Source: an uncultured Clostridia bacterium
Lineage (GTDB): Bacteria; Bacillota; Clostridia; UBA1381
Reading direction: 5' to 3'
NCBI GenBank assembly: GCA_934501535.1
Contig: CAKSUM010000009.1
Location: 44,073-108,072, forward strand
DNA: 64,000 nucleotides
In this document: one piece after another, positions 26,702-36,448 of the stretch
Numbering within the stretch: position 1 is the stretch's first letter
How the letters are laid out: every line of letters starts with the position of its first letter
Notes under the pieces: generated by a model
Databases searched by the model: none
The model's input: the letters and a program-made list of their open reading frames with translations, nothing else
Told to the model about the DNA's origin: nothing
Made by a program: the position numbers and the translations under genes

Positions 26702-27814
26702 TCAGTTAATGATTGTCATTTCCGTTTCTTTATCAAACAGGTGAATTTTATTTGTATCGAGAGCAATCTTGATTGTTTCGCCCATCTTAGCCGTTGTTCT
26801 CGGGTTAACTCTTGCAGTGAAAGCTTTTCCTGCAACCGTCAGGTACAGATAATATTCAGCACCCATCATTTCAGTAACGTCAACATATGCCGATACAGTC
26901 GCTTCCGGCTTTGATGCAATAAAGCCTTCTTCATCATGCATATCTTCCGGTCTGATACCCATAACAACAGTCTTGCCGATATAATCGTCCAAAACGTGGT
27001 TAGCTACTTTTCCTTCCGGCAATTTAATGGTTTCGCCGCCGAATTCCAGGAATACGCCGTCATTGTTCTTTGACAGAACAGCGTCGATGAAGTTCATTTG
27101 CGGGCTTCCGATAAATCCTGCCGTAAACATGTTGCAGGGCTTGTTGTACAGATTTGCCGGTGTGTCAACCTGCTGAATAACACCGTCTTTCATAACAATA
27201 ATTCTTGTACCCATTGTCATAGCTTCTGTCTGGTCATGGGTTACATATATAAATGTTGTTTCAAGACGCTTATGCAGCTTGTTAATTTCAGTTCTCATGG
27301 CAACTCTGAGCTTTGCGTCGAGGTTTGACAGAGGCTCATCCATCAGGAATACTTTCGGGTCACGGACAATTGCACGTCCCAGAGCAACACGCTGTCTTTG
27401 ACCTCCCGACAAAGCCTTCGGCTTTCTGTCAAGCAAGTGTTCAATATCAAGAATTTTTGCTGCCTCGTGTACTCTCTTGTTGATTTCGTCCTTAGGTGTT
27501 TTTCTGAGCTTCAGACCGAATGCCATATTATCAAATACTGTCATGTGCGGATAAAGAGCATAGTTCTGGAAAACCATCGCAATATCTCTGTCCTTCGGTG
27601 CGACATCGTTAACGAGCTTTCCGCCTATGTAAAGTTCACCTTCGCTGATTTCTTCCAAACCGGCGATCATTCTGAGTGTAGTTGATTTACCGCAGCCTGA
27701 CGGACCGACAAGTACGATAAACTCCTTATCTTCAATATCAAGGCAGAAATCACTAACAGCGGTCACTCCGCCTGAGTATTTCTTATAAACATGTTTTAAT
27801 TGCAAATCTGCCAT
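26702..27814 (-). CDS. Sugar ABC transporter ATP-binding protein (MsmK/UgpC/MalK type)
   Basis: A 370-residue ATPase of carbohydrate ABC importers. Walker A is GPSGCGKST (about residue 38), the signature is LSGGQRQRVALGRAI, and Walker B is VFLMDEPLSNLDAKLR. A C-terminal regulatory OB/TOBE domain (from about 235) includes MGIRPEDMHDEEG. It has no permease or binding-protein genes beside it. In Bacillota such solitary ATPases commonly serve many sugar importers (MsmX/MsmK), which is the likely role here. The ribosome site GAGAGG lies 10 bases before the ATG. Confidence 0.92.
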   Translation of the reverse strand: MADLQLKHVYKKYSGGVTAVSDFCLDIEDKEFIVLVGPSGCGKSTTLRMIAGLEEISEGELYIGGKLVNDVAPKDRDIAMVFQNYALYPHMTVFDNMAFGLKLRKTPKDEINKRVHEAAKILDIEHLLDRKPKALSGGQRQRVALGRAIVRDPKVFLMDEPLSNLDAKLRVAMRTEINKLHKRLETTFIYVTHDQTEAMTMGTRIIVMKDGVIQQVDTPANLYNKPCNMFTAGFIGSPQMNFIDAVLSKNNDGVFLEFGGETIKLPEGKVANHVLDDYIGKTVVMGIRPEDMHDEEGFIASKPEATVSAYVDVTEMMGAEYYLYLTVAGKAFTARVNPRTTAKMGETIKIALDTNKIHLFDKETEMTIIN

Positions 27815-27943
27815 TTTTTAAAATCCTCTCTTCCAAAGTCTTTTTTTTTTATACTCTAATTTTAACACATTATGACAGTAAAATAAAAGCCTTATAATCA
27901 ACAAAATTTAAAAAATTATTTAGTCACCATATACAAAAAACCT

Positions 27944-30022
27944 TTACTGCGTATTTTTACGGCTCTGTGCGTCGGCAATAACCTTATCGGCAACGTTCTG
28001 CGGAGCTGTGTCATAGCGTATAAATTCAAACTCAAAAATTCCTCTGCCGCGGCTCATGGAGCGCAAATCGGTCGAATATTTGAACATCTCCGACATCGGA
28101 ACCTCCGCCTCAACGAGGTTGAGTCCTTCTTTTTCACTTTCGCCCATTCCCATAATATGACCGCGCCGCTTATTGATATCGCCGATTACATCGCCCATTA
28201 TTTCCTCCGGAACATAGGCTTTCAAATATCCTATCGGTTCAAGAATAACCGGATTTGCCTGATTTAAGCCCTCCTTGTATGCAATCTGCGCCGCTGTTCT
28301 GAACGCCATTTCCGACGAGTCGACGGGGTGATATGAACCGTCAAGAAGCGTTGCTTTCAGGTTAACTACCGGGTACCCCGCAAGAACACCGTGAGCACAT
28401 GCGTCACGCAGTCCCTTTTCAACCGCAGGGAAGTAATTCTTCGGCACACTGCCGCCGAATACCTTTTCTTCAAAGGTCATTTCTTCGGTAACTCCCGGTT
28501 CAAATTCAATCCATACATGACCGTACTGTCCGTGTCCGCCCGATTGCTTTTTATGTTTTCCCTCAACCTTGACCTTCGAGCGTATCGTTTCTCTGTACGG
28601 AACCGTCGGCACGCTCAGCCGCACTTCAACGCCGTATTTGCTGTTCAGCTTATTCACAAGCACGTCAATGTGCTGCTCGCCCTGACCGTTTACCAGTGTT
28701 TCCTTCGTTTCGCTGTTACTGCTTATATTAAATGTCGGATCCTCCTCCATGAGCTTGTTAAATCCGGATACAATTTTCTCCTCCTCGCCCTTTTTAACCG
28801 CATTCACTGCCATCGAAAGGGTCGGCGCCGGGAATTCTATTCCCGTCAGGATAATATTTTTATTTTCCTCGCATAATGTATCGCCGGTGCTTGTATTTTC
28901 AAGTTTTGTCACAATGCCTATGTCACCTGCCGGAATTTCTTTTGTTTCAATCTGTTTTTTTCCGCAGAGATAATACAGCTTGCCTATACGCTCGCGTACG
29001 GCCTTATTGGCATTATAGAGCGTACTGTCCGCCTTGATACTTCCGGAATATACGCGAAAATATGACATTTTTCCTACATACGGGTCTGCAACCGTTTTGA
29101 ACACAATCGCCGATGTTGTATCGGAAATATCCTGCACAACCTCAACAGGCTCTCCTGTTTTTGCATCATGCGCAATCTCGGTGATTTCGTTCGGCGCGGG
29201 CAGATATTTCCCTATGCCGTCCATAAGACTGCGCACACCTATGTTATTCATTCCCGAGCCGCAGTATACAGGATAAATACATCCGTCCTTTACACCCTTT
29301 CTTATAGCTTTTTTAATTTCATCAAATGTAAATTCCTCGCCGTTAAAGTATTTGTTCATCAGAGCGTCATCCGTTTCCGCAACCGCCTCCATAATCATAT
29401 CGCGCAGCGGTGCAATCGTTTCCGCCATGCCCTCCGGAACGGGTATATCGACTCTTTCGCTGCCCTCATACCGGCGCGCTGTCATATCCACAATATCAAC
29501 AAAGCCTTTAAATTCGTCACCCTCCTTAATCGGATAGACAAACGGCGTAATTGCCTTGCCGAATTTTTCTTTCATTTCTTCAAGCGTTTTTTGATAATTG
29601 GCTCTGCCGTCATCAATCTTGTTTACGAAAAACATAATCGGAACGCCTTTCTGTTTGGCAAATTTAAAGGTCTGTTCCGTTCCGACCGAAACGCCGCTCC
29701 TGCCGCTCAGCACTACGAGCGCCGAATCTGCCGCGCGTATTCCCTCTTTAACCTCGCCGACAAAATCGAAATATCCCGGCGTATCGAGCATATTAAGCTT
29801 CATGCCTTTCCATTCAATCGGCGCAACCGACGTTGAAATCGACATCTGTCTTTTCGTTTCTTCTATATCATAATCGGAAGCGAGCGTTCCGTCCAGATTC
29901 TTTCCCATTCTGTTGATTGCGCCGCTGTTAAACAGCATCGCCTCAATTATGGAGCTTTTTCCGCTTTTGCCGTGACCTGTCACGGCAACGTTTCGTATGT
30001 TTTCCATCTGATATGTAGTCAT
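27944..30022 (-). CDS. Elongation factor G-like GTPase (EF-G paralogue)
   Basis: A 692-residue translational GTPase with the five-domain plan of EF-G. The P loop is GHGKSGKSS, unlike the AHVDAGKTT of canonical EF-G. Switch II is DTPGYFDFVGEV and G4 is NKID. The domain IV segment GGHGQYGHVWIEFEPG is conserved. Switch I (KRQMSISTSV) differs from the usual GITI box. This fits the second EF-G-like group (FusA2-like) of Bacillota, whose role is not settled. The start is the ATG at 30022, eight bases after GGGAGGA; a longer frame to 30169 would run into the ackA end. It lies downstream of ackA with a terminator between. Confidence 0.88.
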   Translation of the reverse strand: MTTYQMENIRNVAVTGHGKSGKSSIIEAMLFNSGAINRMGKNLDGTLASDYDIEETKRQMSISTSVAPIEWKGMKLNMLDTPGYFDFVGEVKEGIRAADSALVVLSGRSGVSVGTEQTFKFAKQKGVPIMFFVNKIDDGRANYQKTLEEMKEKFGKAITPFVYPIKEGDEFKGFVDIVDMTARRYEGSERVDIPVPEGMAETIAPLRDMIMEAVAETDDALMNKYFNGEEFTFDEIKKAIRKGVKDGCIYPVYCGSGMNNIGVRSLMDGIGKYLPAPNEITEIAHDAKTGEPVEVVQDISDTTSAIVFKTVADPYVGKMSYFRVYSGSIKADSTLYNANKAVRERIGKLYYLCGKKQIETKEIPAGDIGIVTKLENTSTGDTLCEENKNIILTGIEFPAPTLSMAVNAVKKGEEEKIVSGFNKLMEEDPTFNISSNSETKETLVNGQGEQHIDVLVNKLNSKYGVEVRLSVPTVPYRETIRSKVKVEGKHKKQSGGHGQYGHVWIEFEPGVTEEMTFEEKVFGGSVPKNYFPAVEKGLRDACAHGVLAGYPVVNLKATLLDGSYHPVDSSEMAFRTAAQIAYKEGLNQANPVILEPIGYLKAYVPEEIMGDVIGDINKRRGHIMGMGESEKEGLNLVEAEVPMSEMFKYSTDLRSMSRGRGIFEFEFIRYDTAPQNVADKVIADAQSRKNTQ

Positions 30023-30083
30023 TGTGCATTCCTCCCAAATTTTGTTCTGAATACTATATACCCTTTTTGCAAATTGTATAAAC

Positions 30084-30127
30084 AAAAAACAGCCCGGCAA
30101 GTTCAACAAACTTATCAGGCTGTTTTT
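30084..30127 (-). terminator. Terminator of pta-ackA
   Basis: AAACAGCC (30087-30094) pairs with GGCTGTTT (30118-30125), with inner AAGTT/AACTT pairs; the minus strand runs into six T. Confidence 0.85.
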
Positions 30128-30137
30128 GTGTATTATT

Positions 30138-31334
30138 TTATTTGCACAGTCTTTCCGTATCCAGCGCAATCATCAATTCTTCATTTGTCGGAATAACGAG
30201 CGTTCTTACAGCTGCGTCATCAGCTGAAACGTCCTTTGTAACACCGCGGACATTGTTTTTCTCCGCATCAAGCTTTATTCCCATAAATTCAAGTCCCTCA
30301 GTGATGGCAACTCTGTATTTCGCATCGTTCTCACCTATACCGCCGGTAAATACAACTGCGTCTACGCCGCCCATTGCAGCTGCATATGCGGCAATCAGCT
30401 TTTTAACGCTGTAATAGAACATATGTACGGCAAGCTTCGCTCTTTCGTTGCCCTCTGCGGCAGCCTTTGACAAATCTCTGAAATCGCTCGATATTCCGGA
30501 TACGCCCAAAACTCCCGACTTCTTATTCATCATCGCGTCAACATCTTTTGCAGACATACCGCAGTTATTTATAAGATATGTAACAACTGCCGGGTCGATT
30601 GAACCGCAGCGCGTTCCCATTACAACGCCGTCAAGCGGAGTAAATCCCATTGATGTGTCAACGCATTTGCCGTTCTTAACCGCGGAAACAGACGAGCCGT
30701 TGCCGAGATGACAGGTGATAAGCTTTAAATCTTCAATGGGCTTGCCAAGAAGTTTTGCCGCCTCTGCCGATACGAACTTATGGCTTGTGCCGTGAAAACC
30801 GTATTTTCTGATTTTCTTTTCCTCATAAAGCTCATACGGAAGGGCGTACATATAAGCATGATTGGGCATAGTCTGATGAAATGCCGTATCAAATACCGCA
30901 ACCTGCTTTACACTCGGCATCAGCTTTGCGCATGCCTCAATGCCGATGATGTTTGCAGGATTGTGCAGCGGAGCAAGCGGAATACATTCTCTGATTGCGT
31001 CCATTACCTTTTCATCGATAACGCATGAATCCGCAAAAGTTTCTCCGCCGTGTACCACTCTGTGACCTACCGCACCGATTTCATCCATCGATGAAATCAC
31101 GCCGCATTCGGGACTTACCAGCGCGTCAATTACCATTGCAATTGCGTCCGAATGATCCTTCATCGGCTTTTCAAAAACAGTTTCCGTATCTGCAATTCGG
31201 TTCTTATGAGTCAAAAGCGAACCGTCAATGCCTATTCTTTCGCAAAGTCCCTTTGCCATTACTTCTTTTGTATCCATGTTAATCAACTGATACTTAAGTG
31301 ATGAACTTCCTGCATTAATTACCAAAATTTTCAT
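30138..31334 (-). CDS. ackA: Acetate kinase
   Basis: A 398-residue acetokinase that makes ATP from acetyl phosphate, the energy-yielding end of acetate fermentation. The N-terminal LVINAGSSSLKYQLI, the catalytic-site segments GHRVVHGGETF and FDTAFHQTMP, HLGNGSSVSAV, and the C-terminal VFTGGIGENDAKYR are all intact. It starts at the ATG at 31334 with AAAGGA upstream, 17 bp after pta, so the two form an operon in the order pta-ackA. Confidence 0.97.
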   Translation of the reverse strand: MKILVINAGSSSLKYQLINMDTKEVMAKGLCERIGIDGSLLTHKNRIADTETVFEKPMKDHSDAIAMVIDALVSPECGVISSMDEIGAVGHRVVHGGETFADSCVIDEKVMDAIRECIPLAPLHNPANIIGIEACAKLMPSVKQVAVFDTAFHQTMPNHAYMYALPYELYEEKKIRKYGFHGTSHKFVSAEAAKLLGKPIEDLKLITCHLGNGSSVSAVKNGKCVDTSMGFTPLDGVVMGTRCGSIDPAVVTYLINNCGMSAKDVDAMMNKKSGVLGVSGISSDFRDLSKAAAEGNERAKLAVHMFYYSVKKLIAAYAAAMGGVDAVVFTGGIGENDAKYRVAITEGLEFMGIKLDAEKNNVRGVTKDVSADDAAVRTLVIPTNEELMIALDTERLCK

Positions 31335-31350
31335 TATATAAATTCCTTTC

Positions 31351-32352
31351 TTATTTATTTGCCTGCGCCTGTACGCAAGTAATAGCCACAACACCCACAA
31401 TGTCATCAGCCGAGCAGCCGCGCGACAAATCGTTAATCGGCTTTGCAATGCCCTGCGTTACAGGACCGTATGCCTCTGCCTTTGCAAGGCGCTGTACCAG
31501 CTTGTAACCGATATTTCCTGCGTCAAGATCCGGGAATACAAGTACATTTGCTTTGCCGGCAACCTCTGAGCCGGGAGCCTTTGATGCGGCAATGCTCGGA
31601 ACGATTGCTGCGTCAAGCTGCAGCTCGCCGTCCAGCTTAATTTGCGGGAACTGTTCCTTGGCAAGCTTTGTAGCCTCAACAACCTTGTCAACATCGGCAT
31701 GCTTTGCGCTGCCCTTTGTAGAATGTGACAGCATTGCAACATACGCTTCCTTTTGCGTCAGCAACTCGAAAGATTCAGCCGAACATGCTGCAATTGCGGC
31801 AAGCTTTTCCGGAGTAGGATTCTGCTCCAGTCCGCTGTCGGCAAATATAAACGTTCCGTTTGATCCGTATTCACAATCCGGAACAACCATAAGGAAAAAT
31901 GCCGAAACAAGTGCAACACCCGGCTTTGTCTTAATAATCTGAAGGCTCGGTCTGAGTGTATTTGCGCTTGAGTGGCATGCACCCGACACAACTCCGTCCG
32001 CGTCCCCGGCCTTTACCATAAGGCATGCATAATACATGTAATCGCCGAGAGCCTGTTTTTTTGCGTCCTCGTATGTAAGTCCCTTTGCCTTTCTCAATTC
32101 AACGAAAAGATTTATGTATTCTTCCGTCTTTTCATAGGTAAACGGGTCAATTACCGTTGCGCCCGATATGTCAAGACCCTTTGAATTTTCCGCAACCTCC
32201 TCGGGAGTACCGATTATTATAAGGTTTGCAATTCCCTCCTTGAGTATTTTTTCGGCTGCCTCAAAAGTTCTTCTGTCCATTGATTCCGGCAGAACAATTG
32301 TTTTTTTGTCAGCCTTTGCACGTTTTTTAATTTCGTCTGAAAATACGCTCAT
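31351..32352 (-). CDS. pta: Phosphate acetyltransferase
   Basis: A 333-residue short-form Pta that converts acetyl-CoA to acetyl phosphate. Motifs VLPESMDRRT near the N-terminus, DADGVVSGACHSSANTLRPS, FADSGLEQNPT and the C-terminal PINDLSRGCSADDIV are typical. No DRTGG or CBS domains are attached. It is first in the pta-ackA operon with a sigma-A promoter upstream. Confidence 0.97.
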   Translation of the reverse strand: MSVFSDEIKKRAKADKKTIVLPESMDRRTFEAAEKILKEGIANLIIIGTPEEVAENSKGLDISGATVIDPFTYEKTEEYINLFVELRKAKGLTYEDAKKQALGDYMYYACLMVKAGDADGVVSGACHSSANTLRPSLQIIKTKPGVALVSAFFLMVVPDCEYGSNGTFIFADSGLEQNPTPEKLAAIAACSAESFELLTQKEAYVAMLSHSTKGSAKHADVDKVVEATKLAKEQFPQIKLDGELQLDAAIVPSIAASKAPGSEVAGKANVLVFPDLDAGNIGYKLVQRLAKAEAYGPVTQGIAKPINDLSRGCSADDIVGVVAITCVQAQANK

Positions 32353-32393
32353 TTTTCCTTTTCTCCTTTTTCATAATAAATATTCCACCCAAT

Positions 32394-32422
32394 ATTATAC
32401 ATCATTCGATAAAATATTACAA
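32394..32422 (-). promoter_or_regulatory. Promoter of pta-ackA
   Basis: Minus-strand TTGTAA (32417-32422) and TATAAT (32394-32399) with a 17-bp spacer. No Rex-like operator is seen next to it. Confidence 0.6.
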
Positions 32423-32464
32423 TAGAAAATAAAAATAATTTTTCAAATTTATTATATTTTGTTC

Positions 32465-32493
32465 TTGAATATTTGTCATGTATATTGTATAAT
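32465..32493 (+). promoter_or_regulatory. Promoter of galE
   Basis: TTGAAT (32465-32470) and TATAAT (32488-32493) with a 17-bp spacer. The start near 32500 leaves a leader of about 127 nt before galE, with short possible hairpins but no riboswitch I recognise. Confidence 0.6.
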
Positions 32494-32626
32494 AGAGATG
32501 TTGAACAAATTATACGGTGCAAAAACGCATTTTTTTCACCGCACGGATATTATAGTCCGCTGTTCGCACGCACGCCTTGTCTGCTCGCGGCAAAGCGTAT
32601 ATTATAAAAAAGCGGGCGGAAAGGCA

Positions 32627-33649
32627 ATGAATTTTATGAAGATTTTAGTTACCGGAGGCGCCGGTTACATCGGCACGCACACCTGCGTCGAGCTTTTGAA
32701 TGCAGGTTATGAAATCGTCGTTTTGGATAACCTGTGCAATTCATGCGTAAAGGCTCTTGACGCCGTGAAAAAACTGACAGGAAAGGATTTTCCGTTTTAT
32801 AATGTCGACCTGCTCGACTATGAGGCTACGGAAAAGGTTTTTGAAGAACATAAATTCGATTCCGTAATTCACTTTGCCGGACTGAAAGCGGTAGGCGAAT
32901 CGACAAAAATTCCTATCAGATACTATCACAATAACATAACAGGAACGCTCAACCTTATTGATATAATGCAAAAACATGATGTATACAACCTTGTATTCTC
33001 ATCATCTGCAACTGTTTACGGCATGCCGAAAACAGTGCCTATCACCGAGGATTTCCCGACATCAACAACAAATCCGTACGGTTCCACAAAACTTATGATT
33101 GAGAACATATTAAAAGATGTATACGCAGCTAACAATAAATGGTCTGTTACACTTCTGCGTTACTTTAACCCGATAGGCGCGCACGAGAGCGGAACCATGG
33201 GCGAGGATCCCAAGGGCATACCAAACAATCTGCTGCCGTATGTTGCACAGGTTGCTGTCGGCAAGCTCGAGTACATACACGTATTCGGAAATGACTACCC
33301 CACACCGGACGGCACCGGCGTAAGAGATTATATCCATGTTGTTGACCTTGCTTTGGGACATCTTAAAGCGCTCGAAAAAGAAACCGGCAATGCAGGCGTT
33401 CACACATACAACCTCGGTACCGGACACGGATATTCGGTTCTGGATATTATCCATGCATTTGAAAAGGCATGCGGCAAGGAGCTGCCGTACAAAATTGAGC
33501 CGAGACGTCCCGGAGATATTGCTCAGTGTTATGCCGACCCCAAAAAGGCAAAAGAAGAGCTTGGCTGGACGGCAACGCGCGATATAGCAAAAATGTGTGA
33601 AGATTTGTGGCGCTGGCAGTCCAAAAACCCCAATGGCTTTAACGATTAA
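32627..33649 (+). CDS. galE: UDP-glucose 4-epimerase
   Basis: A 340-residue short-chain dehydrogenase-type enzyme that interconverts UDP-glucose and UDP-galactose. The NAD-binding loop is VTGGAGYIGTHTC, the catalytic pair is the Tyr and Lys of YGSTKLM, with Ser/Thr in FSSSATVYG, and the C-terminal VRDYIHVVDLALGH is typical. The start is set at the ATG at 32627 with AAAGG close by; ATG at 32636 is an alternative. It would connect galactose released by the alpha-galactosidase to central metabolism and provide UDP-galactose for glycolipids. Confidence 0.96.
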   Translation: MNFMKILVTGGAGYIGTHTCVELLNAGYEIVVLDNLCNSCVKALDAVKKLTGKDFPFYNVDLLDYEATEKVFEEHKFDSVIHFAGLKAVGESTKIPIRYYHNNITGTLNLIDIMQKHDVYNLVFSSSATVYGMPKTVPITEDFPTSTTNPYGSTKLMIENILKDVYAANNKWSVTLLRYFNPIGAHESGTMGEDPKGIPNNLLPYVAQVAVGKLEYIHVFGNDYPTPDGTGVRDYIHVVDLALGHLKALEKETGNAGVHTYNLGTGHGYSVLDIIHAFEKACGKELPYKIEPRRPGDIAQCYADPKKAKEELGWTATRDIAKMCEDLWRWQSKNPNGFND

Positions 33650-33682
33650 TCGCCGCCTGATAATCAATCATATTATGCAAAA

Positions 33683-33718
33683 CCGGTATTCCCGTATTAA
33701 CTGCGGGATACCGGCTTT
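33683..33718 (+). terminator. Terminator of galE
   Basis: CCGGTATTCCCG (33683-33694) pairs with CGGGATACCGG, followed by a T run. Confidence 0.85.
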
Positions 33719-33742
33719 TTATTTTCTTCATACTTAAAATAC

Positions 33743-33820
33743 AAAAAGACAGTGTATTTTTCGCACTCCGCAGGGACTTATTCCCTTTGAAGTACATGGC
33801 ATTTACACACTGTCTTTTTT
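33743..33820 (-). terminator. Long terminator of the liv operon
   Basis: AAAAAGACAGTGT (33743-33755) pairs with ACACTGTCTTTTT (33807-33819), enclosing about 50 nt that contains its own hairpin AGGGA/TCCCT (33772-33786). The minus strand ends in a T run. The nested arrangement is larger than a simple terminator. Confidence 0.7.
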
Positions 33821-33837
33821 AGTTATATTTAATTTTA

Positions 33838-34536
33838 TCAGCCGCCGAGGTATGCTTTTTTAATTTCGTCACTCTGCGCAAGCTCATGACCGGTACCCGA
33901 AAGTTTAATTCTTCCGGACTCAAGCACATATGCGCGGTCGGCAATATCAAGTGCCATTTCGGCATTCTGTTCAACAAGCAAAATTGTTGTTCCTGCCGCA
34001 TGCAGCTCCTTGATTATATCAAAAATCTGCTGCACAAGTATAGGTGCAAGCCCCATGGACGGCTCATCAAGCATAAGCAGCTTGGGTTTGCTCATAAGTG
34101 CTCTGCCCATTGCAAGCATCTGCTGCTCACCGCCGGAAAGCGTTCCGGCAATCTGATCCTTTCTGTGCTTAAGGCGCGGAAAACGCTCAAACACCTCCTG
34201 TATTCCGGCTTTTGTATTCGACGGATTTGTGTATGCACCCATTTCAAGATTTTCCTGAACCGTCATCTGCAAGAATATGCGGCGTCCCTCCGGAACATGC
34301 GCCAGTCCTTTTTTTACAAGGTTACATGCTTCGGTCTTTGAGATGTCCTCATCAAACAAAGTTATGCTGCCCGTTTTAGAGCGTAAAAGCCCCGAAATCG
34401 TACGCAGTGTTGTTGATTTTCCGGCGCCGTTCGCACCGATAAGCGCAACAACTTCGCCTTCTTTAACCTCAATTGAAACATCTTTTAATGCATGGATTTG
34501 TCCGTAATAAACATTTATATTATCAACTTTTAACAT
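33838..34536 (-). CDS. livF: Branched-chain amino acid ABC transporter ATPase LivF
   Basis: A 232-residue ATPase, last in the livJHMGF operon. Walker A is GANGAGKSTTL, the signature is LSGGEQQMLAMGRAL, and Walker B is LLMLDEPSMGLAP. The segment IHALKDVSIEVKEGE and the short length without the LivG insertion identify LivF. Its ribosome site overlaps the livG stop region. Confidence 0.95.
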   Translation of the reverse strand: MLKVDNINVYYGQIHALKDVSIEVKEGEVVALIGANGAGKSTTLRTISGLLRSKTGSITLFDEDISKTEACNLVKKGLAHVPEGRRIFLQMTVQENLEMGAYTNPSNTKAGIQEVFERFPRLKHRKDQIAGTLSGGEQQMLAMGRALMSKPKLLMLDEPSMGLAPILVQQIFDIIKELHAAGTTILLVEQNAEMALDIADRAYVLESGRIKLSGTGHELAQSDEIKKAYLGG

Positions 34537-34539
34537 AAG

Positions 34540-35370
34540 CTAAGCCTCCGATTTCTTGCCGAGATATGCTTCGATAACCTTCGGATTAGACTTTATTTCA
34601 TCGGGCGAGCCCTTGGCAATAATCTTTCCGTGGTCGAGTACACATATGCCCTCGCATACATTCATTACAAGGTTCATGTCATGCTCTATCAGCACAACAG
34701 CGATATGGAAGTTATCTCTTATGCGGCGAATATTCTCCATAAGCTCCGAGGTTTCCGACGGGTTCATACCTGCCGCCGGCTCATCGAGAAGAATAATTCC
34801 CGGGTGAGTTGCCAGTGCACGCGCTATCTCAAGACGGCGTTGTTCACCGTACGGCAGAGAGCCTGCCTGATGATCCGCAAGATCTGCCATATTAAAGAAA
34901 TCAAGCAGCTCCAGTGCCTCCTCGCGTGATTTCTTTTCGGACTTTCTGAATCCGAAAAGGTGCGTCACCGATGAAATCAGCGGCTGATGAATTGAGTTAT
35001 GAAGTCCCACCTTTACATTATCGATTACCGACATTTCCGAGAACAGTCTGATGTTCTGGAAAGTACGCGCAATTCCCATTCGGCTGACCTGCGCCGTAGT
35101 CTTTTTTGCCGTCGGCTGACCGTTTAAAAGAATTGTTCCCCTTGTCGGCTGATACACATTCGTAAGCAGATTGAAAACGGTGGTTTTACCCGCACCGTTC
35201 GGGCCGATAAGACCCGAGATTTCGGTTCTGCCCACCTTGAGCGACAGCTCGTCCACGGCAGTAAGACCGCCGAAGTCTATGCCCAGGTGATGTGTTTCGA
35301 GAATAGGGGTTTTGCCTAAATCACGTTCAAACATTATTGAGTCGCTTGGAACCGGTATCATTTTTTCCAT
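34540..35370 (-). CDS. livG: Branched-chain amino acid ABC transporter ATPase LivG
   Basis: A 276-residue ATPase paired with LivF. Walker A is GPNGAGKTTVF; the signature is the variant LPYGEQRRLEIARAL typical of LivG; Walker B is IILLDEPAAGMNP. The N-terminus carries about 20 extra residues before the ABC fold (ILETHHLGIDFGGL). The start is at 35370 with GGGGGAAG upstream, just after the livM stop; a frame reaching 35430 overlaps livM and is not supported. Confidence 0.95.
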   Translation of the reverse strand: MEKMIPVPSDSIMFERDLGKTPILETHHLGIDFGGLTAVDELSLKVGRTEISGLIGPNGAGKTTVFNLLTNVYQPTRGTILLNGQPTAKKTTAQVSRMGIARTFQNIRLFSEMSVIDNVKVGLHNSIHQPLISSVTHLFGFRKSEKKSREEALELLDFFNMADLADHQAGSLPYGEQRRLEIARALATHPGIILLDEPAAGMNPSETSELMENIRRIRDNFHIAVVLIEHDMNLVMNVCEGICVLDHGKIIAKGSPDEIKSNPKVIEAYLGKKSEA

Positions 35371-35371
35371 G

Positions 35372-36439
35372 TCATTCTTCCCCCTGTTCTGCAGATTTTC
35401 TGCGTCTGAGCTTATATGCAAGCACTTCACGCATTTGCTTTGCTTTTTCGCTGTTCGTCAATATCATTACCAATATCAAAACAACAGCATATACCAACAT
35501 TCTGTAATCACGCACGCTTCTCAAAAGCTCCGGAAGCATGTAAAGCAGCGTAGTTGCGATAATTGCTCCGGGAATATTGTTCATTCCGCCGAGAACTACG
35601 AACACAAGAACAAGTATCGAGGTGTTGAAGTCGAACTTCTTTGCTGCAATTGTCGAGAAATTCATCGCATACATAGCGCCCGCCATTCCGGCAAGTACGG
35701 CGGATATAATAAACGCCGTAAGCTTGTAGCGCGTTATGCCTATGCCGACCGACTCCGCTGCAATTCTGTTGTCACGGATTGCGGTAATCGCGCGTCCCGT
35801 TTTACTGTTAACCAAATTCAGAACAATAAACAGAGAGAACAGTATGAGCACAACGGCAGCACCCAGGGTGGCAATCTTGTCAATTCCGACCGCGCCCTGC
35901 GGACCGTTCAGTATAAGCTGACCGTTTTGAAGTCCGAGTGCGTCCGCGCTGACTGTGTTTACGTGCAGACCGTTCGAGTCAATTCCGACATACACACAGT
36001 TTATAATATTTTTGATAATCTCGCCGAAAGCAAGAGTTACTATCGCCAGGTAGTCACCGCGCAGGCGCAGCACCGGAATACCGATAAGCAAACCCGCAAT
36101 TCCTGCAAAAAGTCCGCCGACAACTATCGCGGTCAAAAGCTGCAGACCGGGTTGTGTGACTGTGCCTTTTATGCACGCAACCGCTATTACTCCGGTGAAT
36201 GCTCCGACGCTCATAAATCCGGCATGACCGAGGCTCAGCTCGCCCAAAAAACCTACCGTAAGAGTAAGAGAAATCGCCATAACAATGTATGTGCAGATAG
36301 GAACAAGCTGACCGCTTATTGAATTGCTGATTACTCCGGCGGATTGCAGCGGAAACAGGATTGCGAAAGCAACTATAATCAAGCCGTATGACTTAATATT
36401 TGTCAAGGTGAATTTATTTAAGTTTTTTAATTTTTTCAT
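35372..36439 (-). CDS. livM: Branched-chain amino acid permease LivM
   Basis: A 355-residue permease with about ten membrane segments. LSLGHAGFMSVGAFTGVI, the cytoplasmic coupling loop (TGRAITAIRDNRIAAESVGI) and GGMNNIPGAIIATTLL are LivM motifs. It lies between livH and livG with gaps of nine bases or less. A charged tail (RRRKSAEQGEE) ends the protein. Confidence 0.94.
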   Translation of the reverse strand: MKKLKNLNKFTLTNIKSYGLIIVAFAILFPLQSAGVISNSISGQLVPICTYIVMAISLTLTVGFLGELSLGHAGFMSVGAFTGVIAVACIKGTVTQPGLQLLTAIVVGGLFAGIAGLLIGIPVLRLRGDYLAIVTLAFGEIIKNIINCVYVGIDSNGLHVNTVSADALGLQNGQLILNGPQGAVGIDKIATLGAAVVLILFSLFIVLNLVNSKTGRAITAIRDNRIAAESVGIGITRYKLTAFIISAVLAGMAGAMYAMNFSTIAAKKFDFNTSILVLVFVVLGGMNNIPGAIIATTLLYMLPELLRSVRDYRMLVYAVVLILVMILTNSEKAKQMREVLAYKLRRRKSAEQGEE

Positions 36440-36448
36440 AATGCCACC

